Origin: Leptolyngbya sp. PCC 6406
Lineage (GTDB): Bacteria > Cyanobacteriota > Cyanobacteriia > Phormidesmidales > Phormidesmidaceae
DNA: 64,000 nucleotides
Direction of reading: 5' to 3'
Assembly (NCBI RefSeq): GCF_000332095.2
Contig: NZ_KI913949.1
Span: forward strand, 2,045,726 to 2,109,725
Below the pieces are notes generated by a model. The model was not told the origin of the DNA. It did no database searches and saw nothing but the letters and a program-made list of their open reading frames with translations. Below are positions 17,420-26,400 of this stretch, piece after piece. The translations under genes were made by a program, and so were the position numbers. Each line of letters starts with the position of its first letter. The stretch's first letter is position 1.

Positions 17420-20400
17420 TTACTGAAATGACAGTACGCCGAGGTCGTACACCCCATCCGCCTCTGAGGGGATATCGAAGGCAATGGGAGCGCGATTGCG
17501 CCAGCGAATTTCGTAGCGTCCAGGGACAAAGCCCATCAAAGCAAATCGGCCCACCCGGTTAGTAAACAGGATTTGGGGAGTCCAGTCAGGGTCAGACAAG
17601 GACACCACCTCCCCACTCTGCAAGCTAATCGGGTCTCCCCCGCCATCCACCAGCACCCCCCGAATAAAAACCGAGGCATCAGTACCCGCCAGAATCACGG
17701 TGCCGCTGCGGTAGCTCGGCATGACCACATAGGATCCCGTGCCCAGGTCATAGCCCAAGGGAGCCTCCGGCGCATCCAGTTCTACCCGAGAGACGTAATA
17801 GGGCTGTACATCTGGCAAGACAGCGGGGCCAAACCCATCCACAACCGCCAAATAGTTCTCCTGGGAAGGATTGACCCCAATCCGCTGTCCCCGCCAGCGA
17901 TCGCGGGGCACAATCAGCACAAAGCTGTTATTCACGGGGCGAGACCAGCCGAAATGGCCATCGGCAAACACCAGGGCCGTACCAAAGTTAAGGCGGGTGG
18001 TATTGCGGGTTTCTGCCCCGGCCCGTTGTGGCCAAGAAATATCCTGAGTGAGGCCCAGATCAAAGCGGTAGTTGGTATAGGTCAACCGCCCCGACAAATC
18101 GCGGCTTTGGCTGCCTTCAGTCAGATCCAGAGAAAACCCCGGACTTTGTACCGGGCGTTCAGGACTCTGACGCCAAGACAGGCGCGTACTTTGCCCCTCG
18201 CGATTGGTCAGCGTCGTGTTGAGAGCCACCGACTGACGGCGCTGTCCTGGTAGCCACTGCAATCCCAAAAAGGCGCGAGTTTCTTCCTGGCCCTGAAAAT
18301 TCCGACCATAGCTCACCGTGGCATTGCCAGTAAGGCCATTGCCGAAGGACCGCGACAATCCTAAATTCACCGTGTAGATATCCGCCACCCCTCGCCCCAC
18401 CCGATAGGTGCCACTCAGGTTGGCCGCCGTATTGCCAAAAATCCGCTGACTGTAGGAGGCGGAGAGATCCAAGCCATAGTCGCTGGGGTTAGGGGAGTTC
18501 AGCGTCGTGAAGGCGTCGCTCCGGTATTCAGCGGCCACACGAAAGGTCCGATTTGTCGAATCCTGGGTACGGTTAGGGGGAATCTCATACTGGAGACGGA
18601 AAGCCATCCCCGTCCCCACATCACTCCGGTTGCTTGCGGCCACATCCCAAGCAAAGTTACCCACGGAGGAAGCCCAGATCCCATCGGTTTCCAGCAGTTG
18701 AAAGTCCGAGGTTGCTTGCACATAGCCCCCCAGGGTCACGACCTCCGTTACTCCCCAACGGTGGGCCAGGGAAACCAGAGGCTGATCCCAGGAGTATTGG
18801 CGCTGTCCTGCCAGGGTCTGGGAGGGTATTCCCACGTTATAGGAAAATTGCTGGAGCCCCGGAGCCAATAAATTACCCGCCAGCGCCGCAGAAAAGCTCA
18901 GCCGCTGCACTTGGCCCAAGTCATCGGTGATGATCAGTTGGATGTCATTGGTCCCCGTGCTCAGGGGCAGATTACGAATATCTTGGGGGCCTGCCTCTAG
19001 GCGCAATTGCTGCACCCGTGCCCCATTCACAAAGGCTTCTACCGTCGCGGGCCGTTCTAGGAAGAAGGTGTATTCTCCCGTGGGGCGAGTGACTCGGTAG
19101 GGTTGGAGGGCATAGTTGCGGGAGACAGACAACCCGGCCATGGGGACCGCTGTTTGAAAGGCGCTGGTGATGGGCAGCGATAGATCACCGACGATGTAGC
19201 GGAGGGCATGGGTCGGATCGTCTCGAACGACCCGGATGTCGCCTCGGGTCAGGGCGGGAGATCCCGCTTCAACCCAGTTGCCACTGCCCTCTAAAACCCA
19301 GCCGGAAATATTCAGGGCACCATCCAGAGCCAGACGGAGGGGTTGTCGCCCAGTGTTTTGCTGCCCTGACCAGACAATATCTTCCCCGGCTCGCAGGTTG
19401 ATATAGCCGCTGACGGTACTAACGGGCACGGCATTAGCCGCCTCTGGGGGTAACCCCAGGGCGTTAATGACATTGGTCTGTCGCAATGCCGGCGGAATGT
19501 GTAGATAAAGCTCCAGCAGGCTCGGATCAAACAGGGTAGTGATGCCTATCTGCTGTAGCGCACTCAGCGCTAAGTAGCCCTGGTCATCGACGGCGGCGGT
19601 GAGTTGGGCTTGCAGATCAGCCTGCACAATCGAGGCAGTTTTTTCTAAAACCGGGGCGGCCTGGACCTGACTGGCTACTCCTGCCGAGAGGATAACCAAA
19701 GCCTGTCCCTGGGGCTGATCGTTAATGAAAAAAGGAACTGCAATGGTCAGGGACCGGCCCCCAGGGGCCATCGCATCGGCCTGGGACCGAGGTCGTCCAA
19801 AAACCCGCTCAAAGAGTTCGTCCTCTGTCTCCGCCGATTCCTCCGTCAGTGGAGCATCTGGGGGCGGGGACTGCGGGGCGGGCACCGGAGTTTCCCTCTG
19901 AGTCTCCGGCGGCATCTCCGTTTCAGGAGGGCTGTCTGTGTCTAAGGTCGGTTCCGTTGCACCCTCTACGGTTGCTTCCGCTGGGTCTTGGGGGTCTATA
20001 GCCTGAGATCTGGGGCTCCACACGGGACTCTCTAGGCCACCCTCCATCCTCGGGGTTTGCAGTGCTGCCCCTAAAGGCGGGGTGACCTCCAGATCTGGAG
20101 ATGCCGCCACGGCTGACGCATTGGGTGGGGCAGGGACAGAACGTGGTGCCGGGAGAGCATCGGCGTCGGCCTGGACAGTCGCAGTCCCCACCTCCGACCC
20201 AGGAGCTTGAGGCGCAGAAAAGGATGGCTGCGGAGTCGGTAAGGAGGAAGCCACCACATTGGCGCTGGTAACCGTTGAGGTGTCACCAGCGCCAATGGCT
20301 GCTAATCGAGGTGAGGGAACTGCGATCGCAGCAACAGGGGGAGGGACAATCGGCTCTGGCCTCGGGATAACCGGATTAGCCAGGGGCGAAGCCACCTCTA

Positions 20401-20428
20401 CGGTAGCCAGGAGGTAAGGGGTTAACAC
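17420..20428 (-). CDS. Outer-membrane usher of a chaperone-usher pilus
   Basis: 1002-residue usher (PapC/FimD class, archaic-type by sequence style), the outer-membrane beta-barrel that assembles pilus subunits. Residues 1-~215 are low-complexity, Pro/Ala/Glu-rich, which is unusual. The N-terminal domain follows (TIAVPFFINDQPQGQALVIL), then a barrel rich in alternating strands (YSWDQPLVSLAHRWGVTEVVTLGGYVQ; SLSRSFGNGL) and a C-terminal domain ending RVGRFALMGFVPGRYEIRW. The start is odd: GTG 20428, an in-frame TGA two codons before it, no clear signal peptide, and an ATG 7 bp upstream in the wrong frame. A MITE-like element ends 47 bp upstream. The secretion signal may have been lost or the annotated start may be wrong. 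Confidence 0.85.
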   Translation of the reverse strand: MLTPYLLATVEVASPLANPVIPRPEPIVPPPVAAIAVPSPRLAAIGAGDTSTVTSANVVASSLPTPQPSFSAPQAPGSEVGTATVQADADALPAPRSVPAPPNASAVAASPDLEVTPPLGAALQTPRMEGGLESPVWSPRSQAIDPQDPAEATVEGATEPTLDTDSPPETEMPPETQRETPVPAPQSPPPDAPLTEESAETEDELFERVFGRPRSQADAMAPGGRSLTIAVPFFINDQPQGQALVILSAGVASQVQAAPVLEKTASIVQADLQAQLTAAVDDQGYLALSALQQIGITTLFDPSLLELYLHIPPALRQTNVINALGLPPEAANAVPVSTVSGYINLRAGEDIVWSGQQNTGRQPLRLALDGALNISGWVLEGSGNWVEAGSPALTRGDIRVVRDDPTHALRYIVGDLSLPITSAFQTAVPMAGLSVSRNYALQPYRVTRPTGEYTFFLERPATVEAFVNGARVQQLRLEAGPQDIRNLPLSTGTNDIQLIITDDLGQVQRLSFSAALAGNLLAPGLQQFSYNVGIPSQTLAGQRQYSWDQPLVSLAHRWGVTEVVTLGGYVQATSDFQLLETDGIWASSVGNFAWDVAASNRSDVGTGMAFRLQYEIPPNRTQDSTNRTFRVAAEYRSDAFTTLNSPNPSDYGLDLSASYSQRIFGNTAANLSGTYRVGRGVADIYTVNLGLSRSFGNGLTGNATVSYGRNFQGQEETRAFLGLQWLPGQRRQSVALNTTLTNREGQSTRLSWRQSPERPVQSPGFSLDLTEGSQSRDLSGRLTYTNYRFDLGLTQDISWPQRAGAETRNTTRLNFGTALVFADGHFGWSRPVNNSFVLIVPRDRWRGQRIGVNPSQENYLAVVDGFGPAVLPDVQPYYVSRVELDAPEAPLGYDLGTGSYVVMPSYRSGTVILAGTDASVFIRGVLVDGGGDPISLQSGEVVSLSDPDWTPQILFTNRVGRFALMGFVPGRYEIRWRNRAPIAFDIPSEADGVYDLGVLSFQ

Positions 20429-20475
20429 GGTTCATGCCAGGAAGATGCACAGTCATCAAGACAGGTAGGAAGGAA

Positions 20476-20758
20476 CACGACTTGGAAGGTTATGTCTTGA
20501 AACGAGCTGAAAAGCCTGCCATGTCGTTGTCTTCATACAGACATCTAGTTCCCTGTTCGCGTTAGCGGCTCCCCTAGGGAGCAACGGAGTCGTTGGCTTT
20601 GCCGCCCCAGAGGGGCTAGGGAACGGCCAGAACCCGGTGGCGTGGCTGGCTTTCTCCCCTCGGGAGACGCTGCGCGTTGGCGTAGCCTGTCTGAAAGACT
20701 TACGACTCCGCTCAGCCAGCGTCAACAGGCTTGGTTCTCTGTAACCTTCCAAGTTGTG
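20476..20758. mobile_element. MITE-like element with 17-bp terminal inverted repeats
   Basis: Bounded by CACGACTTGGAAGGTTA at 20476-20492 and its complement with one mismatch at 20742-20758 (consensus CACRACTTGGAAGGTTA). About 283 bp, no transposase frame, and internal short palindromes. A right-end fragment of a relative lies at 13021-13105. It separates the pilus chaperone from the usher. No clear target-site duplication is visible. Confidence 0.7.
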
Positions 20759-20795
20759 AAGGGAAACAACACAGCTAAAAAATCAGCGCAGATCA

Positions 20796-21578
20796 TCAGC
20801 GCAGTTCAAAGGTTGCCGACACAGGCCCTACGGGCAGTCCGGCGGGCCAGGGTAGGGTAAACTGCCGCTGGCCTTGGGCCAGAATGTTTTCCCCACTGAT
20901 CCCTTGCAGTTGCTCGGGAGTCAGGAAAACTGCTGCGGCCTGGGGCTGGCCCCCTGCCCCCAGGGGAGTCAGGTTAAGGTGCAAACCCGTCAAGAGTTGA
21001 TGGGCTGTACCCTGGTTGTTAAATTGCAGCACCAGCGCATCAGCACCGTTAATGGATTGATGGCGGGCACTGTCCAAAACCACGTCAGATGCAGCTCCCC
21101 TAGGGGTGACATAGAGAGAGGCCACATAGTTGTAGAGGGCGGTAATGTTGACCACCGGAGTCGTCACTTCTAGGACAGGCAGATTCAGGTCGATATAAAG
21201 CTGTTCCGTGATTAAGCGAAAAGCTAGCTCCTGATCTGGGTTGGGCTCCCCTAACCAAGTCACCCGAACCGTTTGCACGGCTCCCGGTTGCAGCAAAATT
21301 TGGGGAGGATACACCACGAAATCATCCTCAGCATCAGCGCGGCTCTCGTTGCCATCGGCATCCATCTGGCGATCGGTGATGCGAATTTCAAGGGCGACGG
21401 GTTCGTCGCCAGTACTCGTGACCTGAAAGGCTCCCGTAGAGCGGTTGCCACTGGGTTCGAGGATGAGGCTAGCAGGGGACAATTGATAAGTGGGGCCAGC
21501 CCAACCCGGTTGGGCCGTGAGGAGCCCTAACCCCATGAACATTGAGGCGATACAGCCCACCCGTGTGAGTGTCTTCAT
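20796..21578 (-). CDS. Periplasmic pilus chaperone (PapD/FimC-like)
   Basis: 260 residues. A signal peptide (about 1-27, MKTLTRVGCIASMFMGLGLLTAQPGWA) sends it to the periplasm. Two Ig-like domains follow: the first with YQLSPASLILEPSGNRSTGAFQV, the FVVYPPQILLQPGAVQTVRV edge-strand region and FRLITEQL; the second from about 155. It would cap and donate a strand to pilus subunits before handing them to the usher. GGAGA about 10 nt before ATG supports the start. It stands between the subunit genes and the usher on the same strand. Confidence 0.88.
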   Translation of the reverse strand: MKTLTRVGCIASMFMGLGLLTAQPGWAGPTYQLSPASLILEPSGNRSTGAFQVTSTGDEPVALEIRITDRQMDADGNESRADAEDDFVVYPPQILLQPGAVQTVRVTWLGEPNPDQELAFRLITEQLYIDLNLPVLEVTTPVVNITALYNYVASLYVTPRGAASDVVLDSARHQSINGADALVLQFNNQGTAHQLLTGLHLNLTPLGAGGQPQAAAVFLTPEQLQGISGENILAQGQRQFTLPWPAGLPVGPVSATFELR

Positions 21579-21706
21579 CGATTTTCTCCAGGTTGTAAGA
21601 CAAGTAAATTGCCTTTTATAGCGATCCAGCCCGGATCCTGAAGGGCAAGGGCTTCATGTTTCACAACATGATTGGGGATTGCTATGCAAGACCTTTTACA
21701 GAGGGT

Positions 21707-22171
21707 TTACTGGTTTATCAGGGTGAATACCAAGGTGTCCAAATAGGGTCCGGCAGGTTTGCCATTGACCTCGCTAGCTATCAGGGTAGCTTGGACAGGA
21801 AAAGTACACCCGACAGGGGCATCACAGGTCAGCGTTGATGTGGTGCGAACAGTAATGTCATTCCCACTAGAAAGATTGCTGATTAATTCCCCATCAACGG
21901 TTAACGAATAGGGAATGGTATAGGAATAGATGGAATGTCTAAGGGCTCCGCCCTGGGTAGATCGCACCTGCAAAATCCAACCATTGGGACTATCAGACTG
22001 AATATGGACGGTGCCAAAATCCTCCTGACTATTCCCTATTGTCACGTTTAGGGTAAAGGTATTGCTGGGGGTATATTGCACAATTCCTAATGCTGAAGCC
22101 GCGATGGGGGAGAGGATAGTGAGTCCTAACGTGGCTGACATCAGCCATTGAAAAAAATGGTAATCTTGCAT
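21707..22171 (-). CDS. Secreted pilus subunit candidate 2
   Basis: 154 residues from ATG 22171, which has GGAGG 8 nt upstream; the frame opens further up at 22240 within a palindrome. Signal peptide around residues 8-28 (LMSATLGLTILSPIAASA). The mature part is beta-rich, with a Cys pair (CDAPVGC) and a C-terminal strand LDTLVFTLIN. The block W-I-L-Q-V-R-S-T-Q-G-G-A-L-R matches WTLQVKSAHGGQLR of the preceding subunit, so the two are paralogues. Likely a chaperone-usher pilin or tip protein by context. Confidence 0.7.
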   Translation of the reverse strand: MQDYHFFQWLMSATLGLTILSPIAASALGIVQYTPSNTFTLNVTIGNSQEDFGTVHIQSDSPNGWILQVRSTQGGALRHSIYSYTIPYSLTVDGELISNLSSGNDITVRTTSTLTCDAPVGCTFPVQATLIASEVNGKPAGPYLDTLVFTLINQ

Positions 22172-22196
22172 CTTTAACCTCCGCAAGATAGTCATG

Positions 22197-22233
22197 TTGT
22201 AAAGATGCAGTATTGAATACTGCATCTTTACAA
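22197..22233. repeat. 37-bp perfect palindrome between the two pilus subunit genes
   Basis: Arms TTGTAAAGATGCAGTATT and its complement around a single G. It sits in the 111-bp gap between subunit 1 and subunit 2, just before the subunit 2 ribosome-binding site. In RNA it would be a very stable hairpin that could stabilise or attenuate the upstream subunit message. No T-run follows in the direction of transcription. Confidence 0.85.
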
Positions 22234-22282
22234 GAGTCAAACCTTAAATGAAACCAGGACTCTAGGTGTTTTCCGGGAAGAA

Positions 22283-22813
22283 TTAATTAGAGGTCAAGGT
22301 AAAGGTCAAGGTGTCACGGTAGGTTCCATGAGGCACGTATTGACCAGCCGCGATCGCAGCGGTAACGGTAGGCGCGACCCCTGAGGCCGCAGCATCGGAG
22401 TACACCGCATCAATCAAAAGCACGTCAGTATTCACTGCTCCAAAGGTTACTGGGGTAATGGTAGTGCCATCAATGGCAGAAACTGTCAGACCTGTGTATG
22501 CAATGTATTGAGTGAGTTCAGTGGATGCTCCGATATTTCGTAGTTGACCACCGTGAGCAGATTTAACCTGTAGAGTCCATGTAGCAGAATTAGTTGTGAT
22601 GCCTAAGCTGCCGATGGGATAGGCTGGGTTTGCAACCCCGCCGACGATTGTTGTGCCCTGGGTGGGCGAAAAGGTCAATGTGCTAATGGGGGCAACGACA
22701 CCGGTGACCTCACCATCACTCGTTTGGGCTAGGGCTGTTGGTGCGATCAGTAGGGTTGCTCCTACGAATAGACCAGAGGCTACGAGGACATTGCGGAAAG
22801 TAGTGTTCAACAT
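22283..22813 (-). CDS. Secreted pilus subunit candidate 1 (probable major subunit)
   Basis: 176 residues. Signal peptide about 1-29 (VLVASGLFVGATLLIAPTALA). The mature domain is beta-rich, without cysteines, and ends in a typical last strand TYRDTLTFTLTSN, as in subunits assembled by donor-strand exchange. It contains WTLQVKSAHGGQLR, shared with subunit 2. AGGAG 9 nt before ATG supports the start. First gene of the four-gene cluster, so likely the most expressed. Spore-coat-U-type pilins of archaic pili are the nearest functional analogy; that is inference. Confidence 0.72.
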   Translation of the reverse strand: MLNTTFRNVLVASGLFVGATLLIAPTALAQTSDGEVTGVVAPISTLTFSPTQGTTIVGGVANPAYPIGSLGITTNSATWTLQVKSAHGGQLRNIGASTELTQYIAYTGLTVSAIDGTTITPVTFGAVNTDVLLIDAVYSDAAASGVAPTVTAAIAAGQYVPHGTYRDTLTFTLTSN

Positions 22814-23459
22814 GATTTGAGTCTCCTAAGAGGGAAATGATCTACCTGATTTTTGTATCGATCCAGGTTGATCTGAGGTTTTGAAAAGTCATCTTCAGAT
22901 CTGCATTGCCCCATTGTTGAGAGGGCTCAGAAAGTCTGAAGACAAGCCTGGTAGTGTGCACGGGTGCTGCGATCACATCTTGTGAGCATGTTCGCAATCG
23001 AGAGAAAAACGAGGATGAACCGTAGAGAAGTTCGGAATTCACTTACTCTTGAATTCAGTTCAGGCTAGGTGCTTTCTCTTTCATGTCTACTAATGTAGGG
23101 GATTGATAGTGACGAACACATGATAGTTACACCTATCTTTTGAATGACTTCCTGATCCGACTCAAGGTAAATACGCAGTTTTAATACTGTCTAAACCGCA
23201 GCAAATCAGAAATAAATAATCATCGTCTTAGCCAATATATATCAGCATGATTTCCACATATCGAATGAATTCGCAATCAATCGACAACGAAGAGAGATTA
23301 GAATGTTCCGGATTCCCAGCTCCTCTTTAAGCATGCCCAGCAAGCATAGCGTGGGTAGGTAGAAAAAAGTGAAACCCCGAATGAGTCAGCAAACGGAATT
23401 AAGCGGATGATTTTTGGGATGAAATACTCTCAGCCCACCGTCCCTCTCCAGCAATAGCC
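22814..23459. other. Intergenic region upstream of the pilus operon
   Basis: About 650 bp between two minus-strand genes. It is A/T-richer than its surroundings, especially 23090-23300. It must contain the pilus operon promoter (reading leftwards) and the end of the big kinase transcript. I see no dispersed repeat, no strong hairpin and no convincing open frame. Confidence 0.5.
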
Positions 23460-26400
23460 TCACTCCTGCTGGAGGGGGATGGTGATAATAAAGGTGGTGC
23501 CCACACCAACTTCTGAGTCGCAGGTGAGGGTGCCACCGTGTTTTTCGGCCACTACCTGGTAACTGATAGAGAGCCCCATACCCGTGCCTTCCCCAATGGG
23601 CTTGGTGGTGAAGAAGGGGTCAAATAAGCGATCGCGCACCGCTGCTGGAACCCCTGGTCCGTTATCTCTGAAGCGAATTTCTACCTGCTGATCGGGCGTG
23701 AGTTGGGTTTGGATGTAGATGGCAGGGGGCTTAGGCGTGGAACCAGAGCGTTGCTCTTCCAAGGCATCCAGGGCATTGCTGAGGATGTTCATAAACACCT
23801 GGTTGAGCTGTCCGGCATAGCATTCCACCAGCGGTAATGGGCCATAGTCGCGATGGATTGCCACTTCACCGCCATCGGGGCGGGCCTTGATGCGGTTTTG
23901 CAAAATCATCAGGGTGCTGTCGATGCCTTGGTGAATATCCACCGCCTTCATCTCCGCCTCGTCCATGCGGGAAAAAATCCGCAGGGAGGAGACAATTTCC
24001 TGAATCCGCTCTGCCCCCACCTTCATGGAGTTCAGGAGCTTGGGCAAATCTTCCATCACAAAGGGCAAATCTATGGCTGCCACTTCCGCCTGGATTACCG
24101 CCTCCGGCTGGGGGTAATGGGTTTGGTAGAGATTGACGAGGCCCAGCAAGTCCTGGGCGTAGACCCGAGCGTGGGTGAGGTTGCCGTAGATAAAGTTGAC
24201 GGGGTTATTGATTTCGTGGGCCACCCCCGCCACTAACTGCCCCAGGGAAGACATTTTCTCGCTCTGCACCAACTGGGCTTGAGCCTTCCGTAGATCCTGG
24301 AGGGTAGCTTTGAGTTCCCTGGCCCGCAGGCGTAGTTTAGTTTCGGACGCTTGTAGTTGTTCTTCGGTTTGCTTACGCCGGATGCCTAGGGCGAGCTCAT
24401 CCGCCACCAGCCCTAAGGTATCGAGGGCAGAGTCGGCGAGGGGATGGCGGGCAAATAGGGCCACGACCCCGAGGAGTTCGTCATCCACAATTAGGGGATA
24501 GCCCACGAAGGCGATCATAGCTTCGCGCTGCACCCAGCCTGGATCGCCAATTCTCGCATCATGGGGCATGTCGTTGGTGAACTGGGGCTGCCGCTCCGCT
24601 GCAATCTGGCCAATTTTGAGCTGGCCGACGGGGATACGGGCATGGGTACCGTCGATGTTGGTATAGAGTCCGGCGCTGGCCTGAAGTTCGAGTACCTGTT
24701 CCGGGACGTTGAGGGTCCAAATGCGGGCCAGGGTAGCCTCCATTTGTTTGACAATCACCTGGCTACAACGCTGAAGCATAGCCCCGAGATCCCCTCCTCG
24801 GGTCAAAATACTGTCGATTTCGGCCCGGAAGGCGGAGAGTTGGGCCTGTTGTTTGAGGGCGGCTTGGGCAATCTTGAGGCCGGTAATGTCGATGGAGGTG
24901 CCGACGATGCGGTGAATATTGCCGGAGAGATCGCGCAGGGGATTGAAGGTGCTGAGTCGCCAGACGAATTTGCCCTGTAAGGGCAAATATTCTTCCTGGG
25001 TGATGGCGGTTCCAATCTCGATACAGCGACGGCAGCGATCGCGGATTTCTTGACCGGCCTCGGGGCCAAAGACGGCTTCGGGGGTTTTTCCGGCAATGCT
25101 GTCGCTGGATTTGCCCGTGGCTTTTTCAGCAGCACGGTTGTGGCTGGTGTAGACGATGTCGCCATCGGCCTGCACATTGAAGACAAAGATACTGTCCTCA
25201 ACCCCGTCGTAGATGCTGCGGAGAAACTGTTCTTGAATTTGGAGGCGGGCTTCTGCGGCTTTGCGATCGCTGATATCGGTATAGGAGCGAATAGTACCCA
25301 CAATGTTGCCATCATCATCCTGAATGGCATTGGCCTGCAACAGGGCGGGAATCAGACGCCCCCGCTGCGATCGCATCATCACCTCTCCGGTATAGGCTCC
25401 CTGCTTCCGAATTACCTGAAAAATGTAGTCCGCCATGCGGGGATCAGCGTAGACATTAGCAATGTTGCCCACCTGCTCCTGGAACTCGGTGATAGAGGCA
25501 AACTCAAATAGGTCACAGAAGGCTTGGTTCTGATAGGTTTGCACCGAGTCGGTATCGGTGATGCATATTGCATCGCCAGAACTATCCAGAGCTTGGCGAA
25601 ACAGCCGCAGCGTGGCCTCCACCCGTTTCTTGTCGGTAATGCTGAGGCCCGTACCCCGAAAGCCGATTACCGTACCCGCCCCATCCAACATGGGTAGGCC
25701 GCTGACTTCTTCCCAGACTACCTCCCCTCTGGGGTTAATATTTCGATAGGCCAGGGTGAAGCTGTGCTTGTCAATGGCCGCTGATTGCAGGACAGATTGG
25801 AGCCGAGGAATATCCTCCGCTAGCATCACCTCAAAGGAGGATCGCCCCATCAGGGCAGAGGCACTGTGGCCCTTCACCATCTCCACCTTATCCGTGAGAA
25901 AGGTGTAAACCCCATTCACATCAATTTCCCAGACGTATTCCCCCGCTGCCTCGGTGACATCGCGGAAGCGCCGTTCACTGGCCTGGAGACGCGCCTCCGT
26001 TTGCTTGCGTTCCGTAATGTCGCGGGCCGTGGCATAGAGAATCTGATCCTCGGCATAGGTCACCGAAGACCAAGACAGCCAACGGTAGGTGCCATCTTTA
26101 CAGCGCCACCGATTTTCAAAGCTGTGGAGCGATTGTCCCGCTAGCACCGAGTCGCCAATCGCCAGGGTGGCGGCCAGGTCATCGGGGTGAATGAACTCCA
26201 GAAGTGGTAGGGCTAACAGTTCCGCTTCGCTGTAGCCCAGCACCGCCGTAAAGGCAGGGTTAATCCGCTTAAGATAGCCATCGAACCCGAGGATGCCGAT
26301 GAGATCGCGAGACAGTTGGAAAAAGCGATCGCGCTCCGCCCGTGCCTGTTGCAGGTCCGTCACATCGCGGCTGATACCGATAATGCCCTGGCTTTCCCCA

